Assembly: GCA_021777225.1 (NCBI GenBank)
Contig: JAJYDQ010000023.1
Location: forward strand, 1 to 51,382
DNA length: 51,382 bases
From: Deltaproteobacteria bacterium
Lineage (GTDB): Bacteria; Desulfobacterota; Desulfomonilia; Desulfomonilales; Desulfomonilaceae
Direction of reading: 5' to 3'
Shown piece by piece: positions 7,939-16,677 of the stretch; positions within the stretch are counted from its first letter, which is position 1; each line of letters opens with the position of its first letter. Under the pieces are notes generated by a model. It was not told where the DNA came from, ran no database searches, and was given only the letters and a program-made list of their open reading frames with translations. The translations under genes and the position numbers were made by a program.

Positions 7939-9084
7939 GTGTTCAAACTTGATGATGAACAGAAAATGATAATCGACACAGTCCAGCGAATAGCGGCTAA
8001 AGAAATTGCTCCTCGGGCGGCTGAACTGGATGAGACAGCCGGCTTTCCGCAGCATGCTGTCGATGTATTTGCCGAAAATGGTCTACTGACCCCTTTGTTA
8101 CCTACGGAGTATGGAGGGGTCCAGTTGAGTTTCCTGGTCTTTTCAATGGTGTTGGAGGAGATTGCGAAAGTTTGCGCGTCATCGGCGCTGGTCCTGATTG
8201 CGCAGGCCGATGGGATGTTACCGATTTTGCACGGTGGATCAGAGGACCTAAAACGGAGGTACCTGGAACGCCTAGGGGCCGGATCCGGCCTTTTGACTGC
8301 AATTGCCGCCACTGAACCGTCCGCGGGTTCAGACATCTTGTCCATGAGGACGAAGGCAGTACGCAAAGGCGACAAATTCGTTATCAATGGTCAGAAATGT
8401 TTCATAACCAATGGTTCAGTCGCTGATTTCTTTGTGCTTTACGCATACACCGATCCGTCAAGGGGGGCTCGGGGTATCAGCGCTTTTGTGGTCGAAAAAG
8501 GGTCCCCCGGTTTGATCTACGGCAAAAACGAAAACAAAATGGGAATGCGGGGATCAATTAACTCAGAGTTATTTTTTGAGGACATGGAGGTCCCGGAGGA
8601 AAATCTGGTTGGGGCCGAAGGGCATGGATTTGCGAATCTCATGAAAACGCTATCAATGAGTAGACTTTTTTGTGCTTCTCAGGCGGTGGGGATAGCGGAA
8701 GGCGCCCTCAATCACGCCACCAAATACGCAAGCGAGCGAGTCCAGTTTTCTAAGCCCATTGCAGCGTTGAGTCCAATTCAGTTCATGGTCGCGGACATGA
8801 CAGCGGGTGTCGAATCCGCCCGGCTTCTAACTCGCAAAGCTGCTGGCCTTTTTGACGAAGGCGCTGAAAAAGAAGCGGCCGTATTTGCGGCCATGGCCAA
8901 ATTCACCTCCTCTGACACGGCGATGAAAGTTACCACTGACGCTGTTCAAATCATGGGTGGTTACGGTTACATGAAAGATTATCCTGTAGAACGAATGATG
9001 AGAGACGCCAAGCTGACGCAAATATACACGGGAACAAATCAGATAATGAGGCTTGTGGCTGGACGATCCCTTCTTAACATTTAG
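7939..9084 (+). CDS. acyl-CoA dehydrogenase, cyclohex-1-ene-1-carboxyl-CoA dehydrogenase-like
   Basis: Acyl-CoA dehydrogenase family protein of 381 residues. GTG 7939 is chosen because GGGAGGT lies 6 bases upstream and the homologous N-terminus (FKLDDEQKMI) begins there. The usual catalytic Glu is replaced: the motif reads LTQIYTGTNQIM with Thr364. An Asp occurs at residue 91 (IAQADGMLPI). From memory, the Geobacter/Syntrophus cyclohex-1-ene-1-carboxyl-CoA dehydrogenases, which do a 1,4-type desaturation to the 1,5-diene, use an Asp at about this position as base. So I infer the cyclic diene-forming class. The rest of the fold is intact (ATEPSAGSD, NGQKCFITNG). It follows the first dehydrogenase by 46 bases in the same operon. 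The enzyme is reversible in Syntrophus, so the direction is open. Confidence 0.87.
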   Translation: MFKLDDEQKMIIDTVQRIAAKEIAPRAAELDETAGFPQHAVDVFAENGLLTPLLPTEYGGVQLSFLVFSMVLEEIAKVCASSALVLIAQADGMLPILHGGSEDLKRRYLERLGAGSGLLTAIAATEPSAGSDILSMRTKAVRKGDKFVINGQKCFITNGSVADFFVLYAYTDPSRGARGISAFVVEKGSPGLIYGKNENKMGMRGSINSELFFEDMEVPEENLVGAEGHGFANLMKTLSMSRLFCASQAVGIAEGALNHATKYASERVQFSKPIAALSPIQFMVADMTAGVESARLLTRKAAGLFDEGAEKEAAVFAAMAKFTSSDTAMKVTTDAVQIMGGYGYMKDYPVERMMRDAKLTQIYTGTNQIMRLVAGRSLLNI

Positions 9085-9161
9085 TGGAGGAATAATCCGG
9101 TAGCTGGTGTGTTTGGACAGGATTTCCGCTGACTTTTAAACAAAAAAGGAGAAATACAAAA

Positions 9162-10811
9162 ATGGGCAAACCGGTCGATTATTCCATTTTCAAGGAAGTA
9201 TGGGAGAAAGAATACACTGTTACACGACAGTTATACCGAAATTGTTGCAAGAGGCCGGATAAAGTTGCAATTTTCGATCCATTCAGAAATGAGACACTAA
9301 CGTTTAAACAATGGGATGAAGTATCTAACCAATTTGCCAATGCTCTTATCGAAGCCGGCGCCCAGACTTATGATTCGATCATGGGGGACCTTTTCAACAC
9401 TTACGAGTGGTTCGTTCTGTTAATGGGTTCCGCTAAAGCCAGATGTGTATTTCGATCCCAGAACTTCATGCTACCTGAAGGGCAGGTTTGTCAACTCATG
9501 GATGACAGCGAAGTTGTGGCCTTTATTTATGACGCGTCGTTGAAGGATGTAGCGCTGAAATCAATAGAGATGGCTACTCTAAAGCCCAAACTAGCCATAA
9601 TGTGTGGTCCCGGCGATCCACCCGCCGGACATATTTCATTCCGTAAATTCATCGAAGGAAAATCAAAGAAACCACCGATCACTGAAAAGGACGTTATCTG
9701 GCTGGATCCCGTGCTGGGACTCTACACTTCAGGAACGACAGGATTGCCCAAGGGCTTTACTCTGAATCATGGAATCATCGTCTTCGACAACATGATGAAC
9801 ACTGGAGTACACAAACTTGATGAACAATGCGTCAGCCTCGCGACAAATCCTCTCTTCCATCGTGGTGGAAATACGACCGGAGTTCTGCCCGCGCTCCATA
9901 GCGGGGGATCTGTTGTCATGATGAAATCATTTGATGAAAACCTGGCGCTCGACTATATCGAAAAATACAAAGTAACTCACATGGTAAGCGCTCCTGTTAT
10001 CTACGAGAGGATGGTCCAGGCTCAAATCGCCAAGCCTCGTAACGTGAGTAGCTTACGTGCTCTCGTTTCCATGGGGGCGCCTCTGGAGAAGGAATCCTGT
10101 CTGAGGTGTATGAAGATACTGTGTCCGGAAGTATATAATGGATATGGCACAGCGGACCAGCACTGGGTCACAATGTTAAAACCCTGGGAATTACCGGAAA
10201 AGGCTGGGACTATAGGACTTCCGATAACTGAGGATATTATCAAGCTTGTCAGGATTGATCTTGGACGCCGCGGAAACCCAGATGACCCGGACGATGACTG
10301 CCCCAAGGACGGAAAGACGGAAGGCGAGATCGCGCTAAGGACGCCGCACGGTTGTTACGGATATATTAACAGGCCGCTGGATGAAGCCAAGGGCCTTCCG
10401 TACAGAGGCTGGCAGCTTCCTGGTGATGTAGGTGTTTGGGACAAGGATGGTTACATAACGATCTCAGGCCGGACGGATGACATGATTATCACGGGAGCTG
10501 AAAATGTTCATCCCGTTGTAGTGGAAGAAGCGCTGCGAGATCATCCAGCGGTCATAGAAACTTTTGTGACCGGCGCTCCCAGTAAGGAATGGGGAGAGAC
10601 AATTGTCGCCTATGTCGCTGTGAAAGATCCCAACATTACAGAAAAGGATCTTGATGAATTCTGCAAGACACATCCAAGGTTGGCCAGGTATCAAAGGCCC
10701 AAATATTACAAATTTGTCGATGTTAAGGAGTTGCCTTTCAATCCGGCAGGCAAAAAATTGCATTTTGTCATCAAAGATAGAGCTAAGAAGGATTTTTCGA
10801 ATCTTCCGTGA
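9162..10811 (+). CDS. AMP-forming acyl-CoA synthetase (cyclic or aromatic acid CoA ligase candidate)
   Basis: ANL-superfamily acyl-CoA ligase of 549 residues. It has the phosphate loop YTSGTTGLPKGF at about residues 187-198, the YNGYGTADQHW motif (A5 region), the GRTDDMIITGAENVHP hinge region and the A10 lysine Lys531 in FNPAGKK. It activates a carboxylate to acyl-AMP and then acyl-CoA, or runs backwards making ATP. AAGGAG lies about 10 bases before the ATG. Its place right after the two dehydrogenases suggests the substrate is the acid fed into or released from that pathway, for example cyclohexanecarboxylate or benzoate (inference). A YTSGTTG loop is general for the superfamily and does not settle the substrate. 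Confidence 0.88.
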   Translation: MGKPVDYSIFKEVWEKEYTVTRQLYRNCCKRPDKVAIFDPFRNETLTFKQWDEVSNQFANALIEAGAQTYDSIMGDLFNTYEWFVLLMGSAKARCVFRSQNFMLPEGQVCQLMDDSEVVAFIYDASLKDVALKSIEMATLKPKLAIMCGPGDPPAGHISFRKFIEGKSKKPPITEKDVIWLDPVLGLYTSGTTGLPKGFTLNHGIIVFDNMMNTGVHKLDEQCVSLATNPLFHRGGNTTGVLPALHSGGSVVMMKSFDENLALDYIEKYKVTHMVSAPVIYERMVQAQIAKPRNVSSLRALVSMGAPLEKESCLRCMKILCPEVYNGYGTADQHWVTMLKPWELPEKAGTIGLPITEDIIKLVRIDLGRRGNPDDPDDDCPKDGKTEGEIALRTPHGCYGYINRPLDEAKGLPYRGWQLPGDVGVWDKDGYITISGRTDDMIITGAENVHPVVVEEALRDHPAVIETFVTGAPSKEWGETIVAYVAVKDPNITEKDLDEFCKTHPRLARYQRPKYYKFVDVKELPFNPAGKKLHFVIKDRAKKDFSNLP

Positions 10812-10912
10812 TTTTTCAAACACCGGCGGGGATGTCTCCATGGTGTCCCTGCTGCCTAAGTTGATTATTTGGTATCTGAAACATTTTGAAGGCAAAAGAT
10901 TATGAGGTTATC

Positions 10913-12301
10913 ATGTCTGCTGAACCTTCGTACAAAGGGCTTTTTCTAAATCCCAGCTCGGTCGTTTTTGTTGGTATCCCACGAAAAAGTGGACCGGGAT
11001 CCCTGAATCCGGTAGATAATCTCAGATCCTGGGGCTACGAGGGAACAATCCATATTGTTCATCCACATGTGAGTCAAATCGCCGGCGTGAACACTTTGCC
11101 CGCTGTTTCATCATTGAGTGGGTCAGTAGATCTAGGGATTATTGCTACGCCAAGGGACACAATTCCGGGGATCGTTAGAGAGTGTGCCCTAAAAGGCATA
11201 AAGGCCATTATTGTTACTAACCAGGGATTTGCTGAAGCTGATTCGAAAGGGAAAGAACTTCAACAGCAAATGTTGGAAGCAGCGTCAACAACGGGAACCA
11301 GGATTTTAGGGCCAAATACTCTTGGAGTTTCCAGCTCGTTTGACCGCTTTACGTCTTCTTTTATGCCCTTGCCTCGTGAAGAGATTCCGATAGGTGTCGT
11401 ATGTCAGTCGGGGGTCTTTTTTGTAGGCGCTTCTCAACTTACTGGAGGAATGGGAATAGGTATAGATGTTGGCAATGAGTGCGACATTAGCCTTACTGAC
11501 GCAATAGAGTGGTTGGGTCATGACGACCGGCTCAAAGTCCTTGCAATACATGCTGAGGGCATATCTCGTGGAAAAAGTTTTGTTGACGCCACTGCCCAGG
11601 TGTCTCGGCGAATTCCAGTGATAGCTATCAAGACTGGGCGTTCTCCAATGGGCGCATTGGCGGCAACCTCTCATAGCGGCTCTATGGCAGGCCATGACCG
11701 TATTGTTGGGACAGTGATGCGCAAATCTGGAATAATTCGAGTTGAAGAAACCCAAGACATGCTTGATCTTGTTAGGGGGTTCCTCCGCTTGCCACCAATG
11801 AAAGGTCGCAGGGTAGCCGTGATCACTCTGACCGGAGCAGGTGGCATCATACTTTTGGACACTATGGATCTTTACGGCCTGGTCCCGGCAAAATTGGACC
11901 AGATTTCACTCAATAAAGTACAGGACCTGTTCCCTCCCTGGATGACGGCTGCTAACCCATTGGACATCTGGCCGGCGCTCATGAAAAATGGTATGAAAAA
12001 GGTCTATAGAATAGCCCTTCGTGACGTTCTAAAAAACTCGAATGTTGATGGCGTCATCTGTTTGGCTCTCGGACTGGATCGCAAACAACAGCGATATTTC
12101 AGCTCGCTAGTAGAGATTCAGAATTTGTCACTGGAATTTTCGAAACCTGTTGTAGTATGGGTTTATGGTCCGCAGGCAGAAGAAGTTCGTAACCAAATGA
12201 ATCAATATGGTCGAGCTATGACTGTTCCGAGTTTAGAAAGAGGCGCGAAGGTTCTGGCAAGGATGGCCCAATACCAATCGTGGCGACAAAAAATCGCATA
12301 A
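10913..12301 (+). CDS. NDP-forming acyl-CoA synthetase, alpha subunit only
   Basis: A 462-residue protein with the layout of the alpha part of ADP-forming acetyl-CoA synthetases: an N-terminal CoA-binding Rossmann domain (NPSSVVFVGIPRKSG, DLGIIATPR, LGPNTLGV), then two ligase domains. The phosphohistidine is conserved at His254 in ATSHSGSMAGH, close to His257 of the Pyrococcus enzyme. The ATP-grasp beta half that would complete the reaction is missing from this ORF and its neighbours. ATG 10913 has GAGG 5 bases upstream; an upstream TTG is unlikely. As the last intact gene of the operon it may save the thioester energy as ATP if a beta subunit exists elsewhere, or be a CoA-binding protein with another role. 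Confidence 0.82.
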   Translation: MSAEPSYKGLFLNPSSVVFVGIPRKSGPGSLNPVDNLRSWGYEGTIHIVHPHVSQIAGVNTLPAVSSLSGSVDLGIIATPRDTIPGIVRECALKGIKAIIVTNQGFAEADSKGKELQQQMLEAASTTGTRILGPNTLGVSSSFDRFTSSFMPLPREEIPIGVVCQSGVFFVGASQLTGGMGIGIDVGNECDISLTDAIEWLGHDDRLKVLAIHAEGISRGKSFVDATAQVSRRIPVIAIKTGRSPMGALAATSHSGSMAGHDRIVGTVMRKSGIIRVEETQDMLDLVRGFLRLPPMKGRRVAVITLTGAGGIILLDTMDLYGLVPAKLDQISLNKVQDLFPPWMTAANPLDIWPALMKNGMKKVYRIALRDVLKNSNVDGVICLALGLDRKQQRYFSSLVEIQNLSLEFSKPVVVWVYGPQAEEVRNQMNQYGRAMTVPSLERGAKVLARMAQYQSWRQKIA

Positions 12302-12373
12302 CTCGTGACAGACCTCGAATTCATTAACTCCAACCTATTAGACTTTTTCCGTGGTAATTGACAGGATAGGAAA

Positions 12374-12736
12374 ATGCATGCTTGTCCCTATGGCGTCGCC
12401 GGAAAGGGCGTGGATGAAAATGACAGGTTCATTGAGATAAGCCGGAACTTCGACCGTATATCCACGCTTGCCACCCTACACCCAATGATGATGGGGCTTA
12501 CAGATGAAATCCGGCGTATTTTCGATCTTGGGATTACAGGGTTTAAGTTTTCTAGTTTTTCTCATCTATCTGTTAAAGGCCCATGGTCCATCTCATATCC
12601 TCTTCGGGACCGATTGGCCATGGTTCGTTCATTCAAAGGAAATCCTTTTAATTCGATCACTTATGATAAGAGCGGGCTTCAACGGTTTATAACAGGATGC
12701 GGTTTTCGGGGGAAACGCCTTGCGCCTTTTCGGTGA
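12374..12736 (+). pseudogene. decayed amidohydrolase (amidohydrolase_2 / TIM-barrel) remnant
   Basis: One frame carries DRISTLATLHP and DEIRRIFDLGITGFKFSSF, typical of the middle of metal-dependent amidohydrolases related to ACMSD. A second frame from about 12570 continues with AHGPSHILFGTDWPWFVH, the end-of-barrel Asp motif, and EILLIRSLMI. The last piece (FITGCGFRGKRLAPF), resembling the family's C-terminus, is back in the first frame. The N-terminal HxH metal motif is missing and the central part is much too short. At least two frameshifts and a deletion are therefore needed. It sits 72 bases after the NDP-forming synthetase and was probably once part of that operon. No intact protein is expected. 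Confidence 0.75.
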
Positions 12737-12775
12737 TAAACTGCGTAATTAATTTTAAAATCTCAGGAGCGGTCT

Positions 12776-13243
12776 GTGGAATACTCAGTCATATTTGGAG
12801 GAAAATGGGGCAGGGACAGTCTGGGACTTTCAGGAAAGGGTAAAATAGTCATTGGAGAAGAATCGATAGATTTATTCGGCAGGCAACACACGGCAATCCT
12901 TTTCAAGGCCCTGCTTTGGTTGCTGTCAGCCGTGATGATGGGTAACATCTCATTGGTCTTATGCTCGAAGCTGTTTTCATTTTCAGCGGATGGAATCGGA
13001 CATATCAAAATGGTAGGCGCTGGTTCAATTGGGTTGATATTGACAGTGACCGTGGCCACACTTTTGACAAAGTATTTCGGCTCTTCTCCTTACTCTGCCC
13101 GTCTTCCCAGAAGTTCTGTTCTTGACCTAAACAGAACTGGGAGCTTAATAAAATTCAAAACAGCGTCTCAGAAAAAATATCACATGTTTAGAGCCGCCTC
13201 GGAGCAGGATGCCGTGAACATAGAGCAGAGATTAAAAGAGTGA
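12776..13243 (+). CDS. two-helix membrane protein of unknown function
   Basis: A 155-residue protein, read from GTG 12776 with CAGGAG 6 bases upstream. Residues 43-64 and 78-99 are hydrophobic and probably form a membrane hairpin. The N-terminal 35 residues and the C-terminal part after residue 100 are polar; the tail contains TGSLIKFKTASQKKYHMF and could fold as a small beta domain, but I recognise no family. It lies between the decayed amidohydrolase and the DJ-1 gene on the same strand with a 126-base gap to the latter, so it may be its own unit. The coding evidence is the ribosome binding site, length and coherent hydrophobic pattern. Confidence 0.6.
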   Translation: MEYSVIFGGKWGRDSLGLSGKGKIVIGEESIDLFGRQHTAILFKALLWLLSAVMMGNISLVLCSKLFSFSADGIGHIKMVGAGSIGLILTVTVATLLTKYFGSSPYSARLPRSSVLDLNRTGSLIKFKTASQKKYHMFRAASEQDAVNIEQRLKE

Positions 13244-13369
13244 CCCTGAGTTGTCTTAACATACTTCTTTGAGCGGGATTTTTTCATTTGTTTGGATTTT
13301 TAGCCGATGCGGTCCATAATCAGGCTGGTTGGAGCGACGCGACCACAAAATGCTATCAGGAGGAAGATC

Positions 13370-13951
13370 ATGGGAACAAAGAAGATTTTGATGTTAGTCG
13401 GAGATTACGTGGAAGACTACGAGGTAATGGTGCCTTTTCAGGCCTTGATAATGCTTGGCTATACGGTTCATGCGGTCTGTCCCGACAAAAAAGTGGGTGA
13501 TATTGTCAGGACAGCAATTCATGACTTTGAAGGAGATCAGACGTACAGCGAAAAACGTGGACACAACTTTACACTTAACGCTACTTTCGCGGAGACCAGA
13601 GTCGAAGATTACGATGCCCTGGTTATTCCAGGCGGTCGTGCTCCGGAGTACATCAGGTTGAATCAGGGAGCGCTGGACGTGGTCCGTCATTTTGCAAAAG
13701 AAAACAAGCCGATCGCAGCTATTTGTCACGGAGCGCAAGTCCTTGCGGCGGCCGGCGTACTGGCTGGTAAGAGTTGCTCCTCCTATCCGGCGGTAGGTCC
13801 TGATGTCAACTGCGCAGGCGGTAAATGGGTAGACATCCCGATGGATAAAGCCCATGTGGACGGAAACCTGGTAACAGCGCCTGCCTGGCCGGCTCACCCT
13901 GATTGGCTGGCCAAGTTTGTTAAAGTTATGGGCGCAAAAATAGAACTTTGA
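13370..13951 (+). CDS. DJ-1/PfpI-family protein
   Basis: A 193-residue single-domain protein of the DJ-1/ThiJ/PfpI superfamily. The start at ATG 13370 is set by AGGAGG 7 bases upstream; the frame extends a little further without homology. Signature parts are [15 protein letters not shown] near the N-terminus with the conserved Glu, [15 protein letters not shown], and the nucleophile elbow [10 protein letters not shown] with the reactive Cys. Members act as glyoxalases or deglycases, stress proteins, or intracellular proteases in hexameric forms. The exact activity cannot be read from sequence. It converges on the methyltransferase gene, with a hairpin between them. Confidence 0.88.
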   Translation: MGTKKILMLVGDYVEDYEVMVPFQALIMLGYTVHAVCPDKKVGDIVRTAIHDFEGDQTYSEKRGHNFTLNATFAETRVEDYDALVIPGGRAPEYIRLNQGALDVVRHFAKENKPIAAICHGAQVLAAAGVLAGKSCSSYPAVGPDVNCAGGKWVDIPMDKAHVDGNLVTAPAWPAHPDWLAKFVKVMGAKIEL

Positions 13952-13993
13952 GTCTCTCAAAAATCTTCGGGCTCCGCTGCTTCGCAAATTTGG

Positions 13994-14025
13994 GTCGGGA
14001 CTCTGCCGCAGGGCAAAGTCTCGAC
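13994..14025. terminator. hairpin between convergent genes
   Basis: GTCG-g-GACT-c-TGCC, loop GCAG, GGCA-a-AGTC-t-CGAC: a 12-bp stem with two single-base mismatches, placed between the ends of the DJ-1 gene and the opposing methyltransferase. It has no T-run on either strand, so it may be an mRNA end structure or a weak bidirectional terminator. Confidence 0.4.
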
Positions 14026-14042
14026 GAATGTATCAGGTACGA

Positions 14043-14747
14043 TTAGCAATGGGGTCTGTGACCGATTACATAGACTTCGCTCTTTGAGATCCACGACTTA
14101 ATAATGTTTTTAAGTTCGAGGTCCTCTGTGTTTTGGACAAGATTGATGGTAGCCGGTCTGGGCACATAATCGGTGTCGATACCCATCAACAGGACTCCTT
14201 TGGGTGTCAGGAAATGGCCAGCGTTGTTTAGAATAACCCGCTCGCAATCCAACCCATCATTCCCCCCGTCCCATATCTCCGGATGATAGTGAGAGTAGTG
14301 ACTGACCGCTCCTATATCCGTAGGGACATATGGAGCATTACTAAAGATTACGTCGAACATGCCGTCAAGGTTGGAAAACCAGTTGCTCTTTCGAAACTCT
14401 ATTCCCGATGCGTTGCTTGCTTCGGCCACTATCCTGGCGTTTTCCAGGAACTCTTCATTCACATCGACAGCAATTACTTTTAGATTGTGAGTACGCGCGC
14501 AATAGATAGCGAGCAGGCCGAGGTGGCCCGTGCCCAAGTCGAGCACCTGCTGCCCGTCATGCGTATATCGTCTAATTGCCTTGCGTAGTAATAGCCCGGT
14601 AGAGTCGAAGATGTGATCGTGGACAAAGCTCACAGCGTCAACTTGAAAATGTAAGCCAGCCACAGCAAGTCGCAGCCAACGCAGCCGATACACTCCACTC
14701 AGTGGTTTCCAGAAGGACAACCACAAGTCCAATTCCGCCGTTTTCAT
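14043..14747 (-). CDS. class I SAM-dependent methyltransferase (HemK/PrmC-like fold)
   Basis: A 234-residue methyltransferase. It has the SAM-binding motif I VLDLGTGHLGLLAIYCA, the acidic end of strand two (VIAVDVNEEF) and the active-site motif SNAPYVP, a variant of the NPPY motif found in N-methyltransferases acting on glutamine or adenine. The strand after it (VLLMGIDTDYV) fits the fold. GGAGG precedes ATG 14747 by about 7 bases. The N-terminal 50 residues (LWLSFWKPLSGVYR) are unlike PrmC and have no clear assignment. The gene stands alone and converges on the DJ-1 gene. The substrate is unknown. Confidence 0.8.
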   Translation of the reverse strand: MKTAELDLWLSFWKPLSGVYRLRWLRLAVAGLHFQVDAVSFVHDHIFDSTGLLLRKAIRRYTHDGQQVLDLGTGHLGLLAIYCARTHNLKVIAVDVNEEFLENARIVAEASNASGIEFRKSNWFSNLDGMFDVIFSNAPYVPTDIGAVSHYSHYHPEIWDGGNDGLDCERVILNNAGHFLTPKGVLLMGIDTDYVPRPATINLVQNTEDLELKNIIKSWISKSEVYVIGHRPHC

Positions 14748-14895
14748 CTGACAGCCTCCATGTAATAAAAAAAGCCATCAAGAACGAAACATCTATACAC
14801 CTATACTATATATAGAATAGGGAGGCGGCTACTTGGCAGTCTCAAAGATCGTCAGGCGTCGCGCTTCCTCGTTGCCGGAGGAATAAAGGTTCTCC

Positions 14896-14917
14896 AAAAT
14901 ATCGAGGACGATATTTT
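14896..14917 (-). terminator. AT-rich inverted repeat downstream of the 15019-16608 ligase
   Basis: AAAATATC, loop GAGGAC, GATATTTT: a perfect 8-bp stem about 100 bases past the ligase stop on the minus strand. It is AT-rich and lacks a clear T-run, so a terminator role is tentative. It also lies upstream of the methyltransferase gene and could be an operator. Confidence 0.3.
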
Positions 14918-15018
14918 AGCCTAACTCTGTATCTTGCATGGGTCAAACATTTTTTCGGAAAACAATAAAATTTTTGCCGAACTCAAAACGACTTGAGTGA
15001 AGTTCCGTGCAAGCCACA

Positions 15019-16608
15019 TTACGGGACTTCAATCGAGTCGTTTCCGCCATAAATTTTTCTTAGTTCCCCTTTGAGGATTTTGCCAGAACCAGTTTTAGGT
15101 AGTTCTGAAACAAATTCAATGTGCCTTGGTACTTTGAATTGAGCTAGGCGATCTTTGCAATATTTTGTAAGGTCTTGGGTTCCAAGCTCCTTCCCTGCCT
15201 TCAATACAACAAGTAATTTTGGGACTTCCCCCCATTTGTCATCAGGGAAAGAGATTACAGCGCATTCCAGGACATCCGGATGCGAGTAAACAACGTTCTC
15301 AATCTCTACGGAAGCTATATTTTCTCCTCCGCTGATTATGATGTCCTTTGCCCTGTCAACAATTAGGATGTAGCCTTCGGAGTCAACGTTGGCGAGATCA
15401 CCGGTATGGAAATATCCATCACGAATGGCATTTTCAGTTTCCGTTGGGAGTTTCCAATAGGTCTTCATAACGTTGTCGCCTCGAGCGATTATTTCGCCCA
15501 CAGTCTTCCCATCCCATGGAACATCATTGCCGGTGACATCAACCACTTTCAGGTCTACACCTATTACTTCAAGACCTGTTCTAGTAAGGTAATTGATTTT
15601 AGCTTCTTCAGGCTCCCTTTCCAAAGTGTCCTTAATGTTTCCGACAGTCAAAAGGGGGCAGGTTTCAGTTAATCCGTACCCTGAGATGTACTTGCAGCCC
15701 AAATATTTCATCATCCTTTGCGCATTTGCCGGTGACATGGGAGCGCCTCCCACCATGATCCATTTTAGCGAAGACAGGTCGTATTTACCAAGATCCGGTT
15801 CATTGAGAACAAAGTTAATCATGGTGGGGACCATCATGCAAGATGTTATCCGTTCTTTCTGGATTGTTTCGAGTACCGCCTTAGGGTTGAATTGTCTTTG
15901 CATGATATGTTTTCCACCTTGAAATGTAACTGACCACGCAAAGAACGCGTCCGCCAAATGGAATAGTGGGGCTATATGGTACCAGACCGTAGCGTCTTCA
16001 AGCTTAAAGGAAATTATGGTTGTCAAAGCGTTAGCATAAATATTCCGGTGAGTTAGCACTACCCCTTTGGGACGGCCTGTTGTCCCGCTGGTATAGTAAA
16101 GGTTTAACATGTCATTCTCGTCCGGCGGTTCATAGCTAACGGTATCATTAGACATCTCTGAAAGGATGTCCTCGTACGAATGGGAAATCCAGGGTTCATC
16201 CGCTTGACCATCACAGATGATAAATGTTTTTACGGTTTTTGCAGCCTGACGAATCTTTTCCACCATGGGTTTGTAATCGGCATGGAACACCAGGACTTCA
16301 GCCTCAGCGTCGTTAAGAATGTAAATGTATTCGTCTGCGGACAACCTGGTATTTAAAGGAAGTAGCGCTCGACCTGACTGCGCCAACCCGAAGTACATTT
16401 CCATGTAACGGTGAGTGTTATAGTCCAACATCGCTACACGTCCCCGTTCAGATACACCAAGCCTCGTAATTATGTGTGTCACCCTGTTGACGCGATCCTG
16501 AAGTTCAAGGTAAGTAAAGTTCAGGCCGCCATCCACTATGGCTGTCTTGTTTGGATACAATTTCACGGCTCTACGCAATATTCTGACGGGTGACATTGGA
16601 ACGAGCAT
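15019..16608 (-). CDS. AMP-forming acyl-CoA ligase (medium/long-chain type)
   Basis: ANL-superfamily ligase of 529 residues converting a fatty or related carboxylic acid to its CoA thioester with ATP. It has the P-loop YYTSGTTGRPKGVVLTH, the SGYGLTETCP motif, YFHTGDLANVD, the hinge DRAKDIIISGGENIAS, and the A10 lysine in LPKTGSGKILKGELR. The overall layout matches FadD-like and short-to-long-chain acyl ligases. AAGGAATG lies just upstream of the ATG. It follows the DUF362 ferredoxin gene by 69 bases on the same strand and probably shares its transcript. The substrate is not readable; the nearby aromatic and alicyclic pathway genes make an aromatic or fatty acid equally possible. Confidence 0.88.
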   Translation of the reverse strand: MLVPMSPVRILRRAVKLYPNKTAIVDGGLNFTYLELQDRVNRVTHIITRLGVSERGRVAMLDYNTHRYMEMYFGLAQSGRALLPLNTRLSADEYIYILNDAEAEVLVFHADYKPMVEKIRQAAKTVKTFIICDGQADEPWISHSYEDILSEMSNDTVSYEPPDENDMLNLYYTSGTTGRPKGVVLTHRNIYANALTTIISFKLEDATVWYHIAPLFHLADAFFAWSVTFQGGKHIMQRQFNPKAVLETIQKERITSCMMVPTMINFVLNEPDLGKYDLSSLKWIMVGGAPMSPANAQRMMKYLGCKYISGYGLTETCPLLTVGNIKDTLEREPEEAKINYLTRTGLEVIGVDLKVVDVTGNDVPWDGKTVGEIIARGDNVMKTYWKLPTETENAIRDGYFHTGDLANVDSEGYILIVDRAKDIIISGGENIASVEIENVVYSHPDVLECAVISFPDDKWGEVPKLLVVLKAGKELGTQDLTKYCKDRLAQFKVPRHIEFVSELPKTGSGKILKGELRKIYGGNDSIEVP

Positions 16609-16677
16609 GTTTCATTCCTTTCTATTGCGTAACCAAGTGGCCTGTGGCGCAATATTGTCGGGTTAACATCAAAACGA

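Noticed and set aside
12374-12736. A genuine 120-residue protein
   Set aside because: Its family motifs are split between two frames and the N-terminal metal site is missing, so it is a remnant.
13394-13987. 197-codon minus-strand ORF over the DJ-1 gene
   Set aside because: Antisense shadow; the plus-strand DJ-1 protein has clear motifs and a ribosome binding site.
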